DNA from: DASVBJ01 sp036375895
Lineage (GTDB): Bacteria; Actinomycetota; Actinomycetes; JACCUZ01
NCBI GenBank assembly: GCA_036375895.1
Contig: DASVBJ010000190.1
Span: 1 to 12,773 of the forward strand
Reading direction: 5' to 3'
Length of the DNA: 12,773 nucleotides
Shown here: piece after piece, positions 12,528 through 12,773 of the stretch
Position numbering within the stretch: position 1 is the stretch's first letter
Layout of the letters: each line of letters opens with the position of its first letter
The notes under the pieces: generated by a model
The model's input: only the letters and a program-made list of their open reading frames with translations
What the model was told of the DNA's origin: nothing
The model's database searches: none
Position numbers and translations under genes: made by a program

Positions 12528-12773
12528 GTGCGAAACGCGGAGTTCCGTGACCGTCGACTCGTGCCGGTCTACGACGCCGAGTGCCCGTGGTCGCGAGACG
12601 ACGACTTCTTCCTCTCCGTGGTCGGCGAGACCCCTGGTGCCCGGGTCCTCGACCTGGGCTGCGGGACGGGCCGCCTCGCGCTCGGGATGGCGGCGGCCGG
12701 CCACACGGTGACGGGAGTGGACCCGGCCCGGGCATCTCTCGAGGCGGCCCGCGCGAAACCGGGTGCCGAGCGC
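12528..12773 (+). CDS. Class I SAM-dependent methyltransferase, 5' part (3' end outside window)
   Basis: The frame from GTG 12528 is open to the window end, giving 82 residues. It contains the S-adenosylmethionine-binding motif I, ARVLDLGCGTGRLALGMA (38-55), then GHTVTGVDPARASLEAAR (58-75), whose aspartate 65 should bind the ribose of the cofactor. The N-terminal part, with LVPVYDAECPWSRDDDFFLS (11-30), resembles small actinobacterial methyltransferases of unknown substrate. An in-frame GTG at 12516 is an alternative start. No clear ribosome binding site precedes either, so it may rely on read-through from the acetyltransferase gene 20 nt upstream. The substrate cannot be told from this fragment. 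Confidence 0.8.
   Translation, partial: MRNAEFRDRRLVPVYDAECPWSRDDDFFLSVVGETPGARVLDLGCGTGRLALGMAAAGHTVTGVDPARASLEAARAKPGAER

Noticed and set aside
1..12773. Search for tRNA, rRNA, riboswitch, defence island or prophage genes
   Set aside because: No T-loop/anticodon pattern, rRNA-like segment, or nuclease, toxin, integrase or capsid motifs were seen; all gaps are 222 bp or shorter.

Overview
The window is high-GC (clearly above 70% by eye) and almost fully coding, with G/C-ending codons, several GTG starts and few, short intergenic gaps. Together with the dxr-rip-ispG-GNAT gene order, known from mycobacteria and other Actinobacteria, this points to an actinobacterial chromosome. The general style is Nocardioides-like, but that genus-level guess is an inference from memory, not a search. 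There are 13 protein-coding genes, two of them cut by the window edges. I see no tRNA, rRNA, CRISPR array, insertion sequence or phage gene.

Left part (1-4734): a plus-strand run that looks like a nitrogen-compound catabolism module. It holds the 3' part of a CoA-acylating methylmalonate-semialdehyde dehydrogenase, a 74-residue two-helix membrane protein of unknown function, an agmatinase/guanidino-acid-type ureohydrolase, a LysE-type exporter, a saccharopine-dehydrogenase-like NAD(P) oxidoreductase, and a DUF952 protein whose start codon directly follows the preceding stop. A pathway can be drawn from a guanidino compound to an amine or omega-amino acid plus urea, then to a semialdehyde and a CoA ester. 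The actual substrate cannot be read from sequence.

Middle part (4735-7821): a secreted lipoprotein of the alpha/beta-hydrolase fold, a small VOC-superfamily protein, and, on the minus strand and converging on it, a class III aminotransferase of the 4-aminobutyrate (GabT) type. The VOC and aminotransferase stop codons lie in the two arms of one short hairpin. The aminotransferase could supply the transamination step missing from the left-hand module.

Right part (8044-12773): a tight plus-strand block with dxr (first committed step of the MEP isoprenoid pathway), a site-2 zinc protease of the Rip1/RseP type, ispG (a late MEP step), a DUF4081-GNAT acetyltransferase, and the first 82 codons of a SAM-dependent methyltransferase. 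The first four match the conserved mycobacterial order.

The most interesting unexplained structures are in short gaps: a five-copy 9-bp tandem repeat rich in Shine-Dalgarno-like sequence before the saccharopine-dehydrogenase-like gene, a hairpin that could hide the ribosome binding site of the small membrane protein, a hairpin spanning two convergent stop codons, an AT-rich palindrome overlapping the likely gabT -10 box, and four genes whose upstream sequence fits leaderless transcription.
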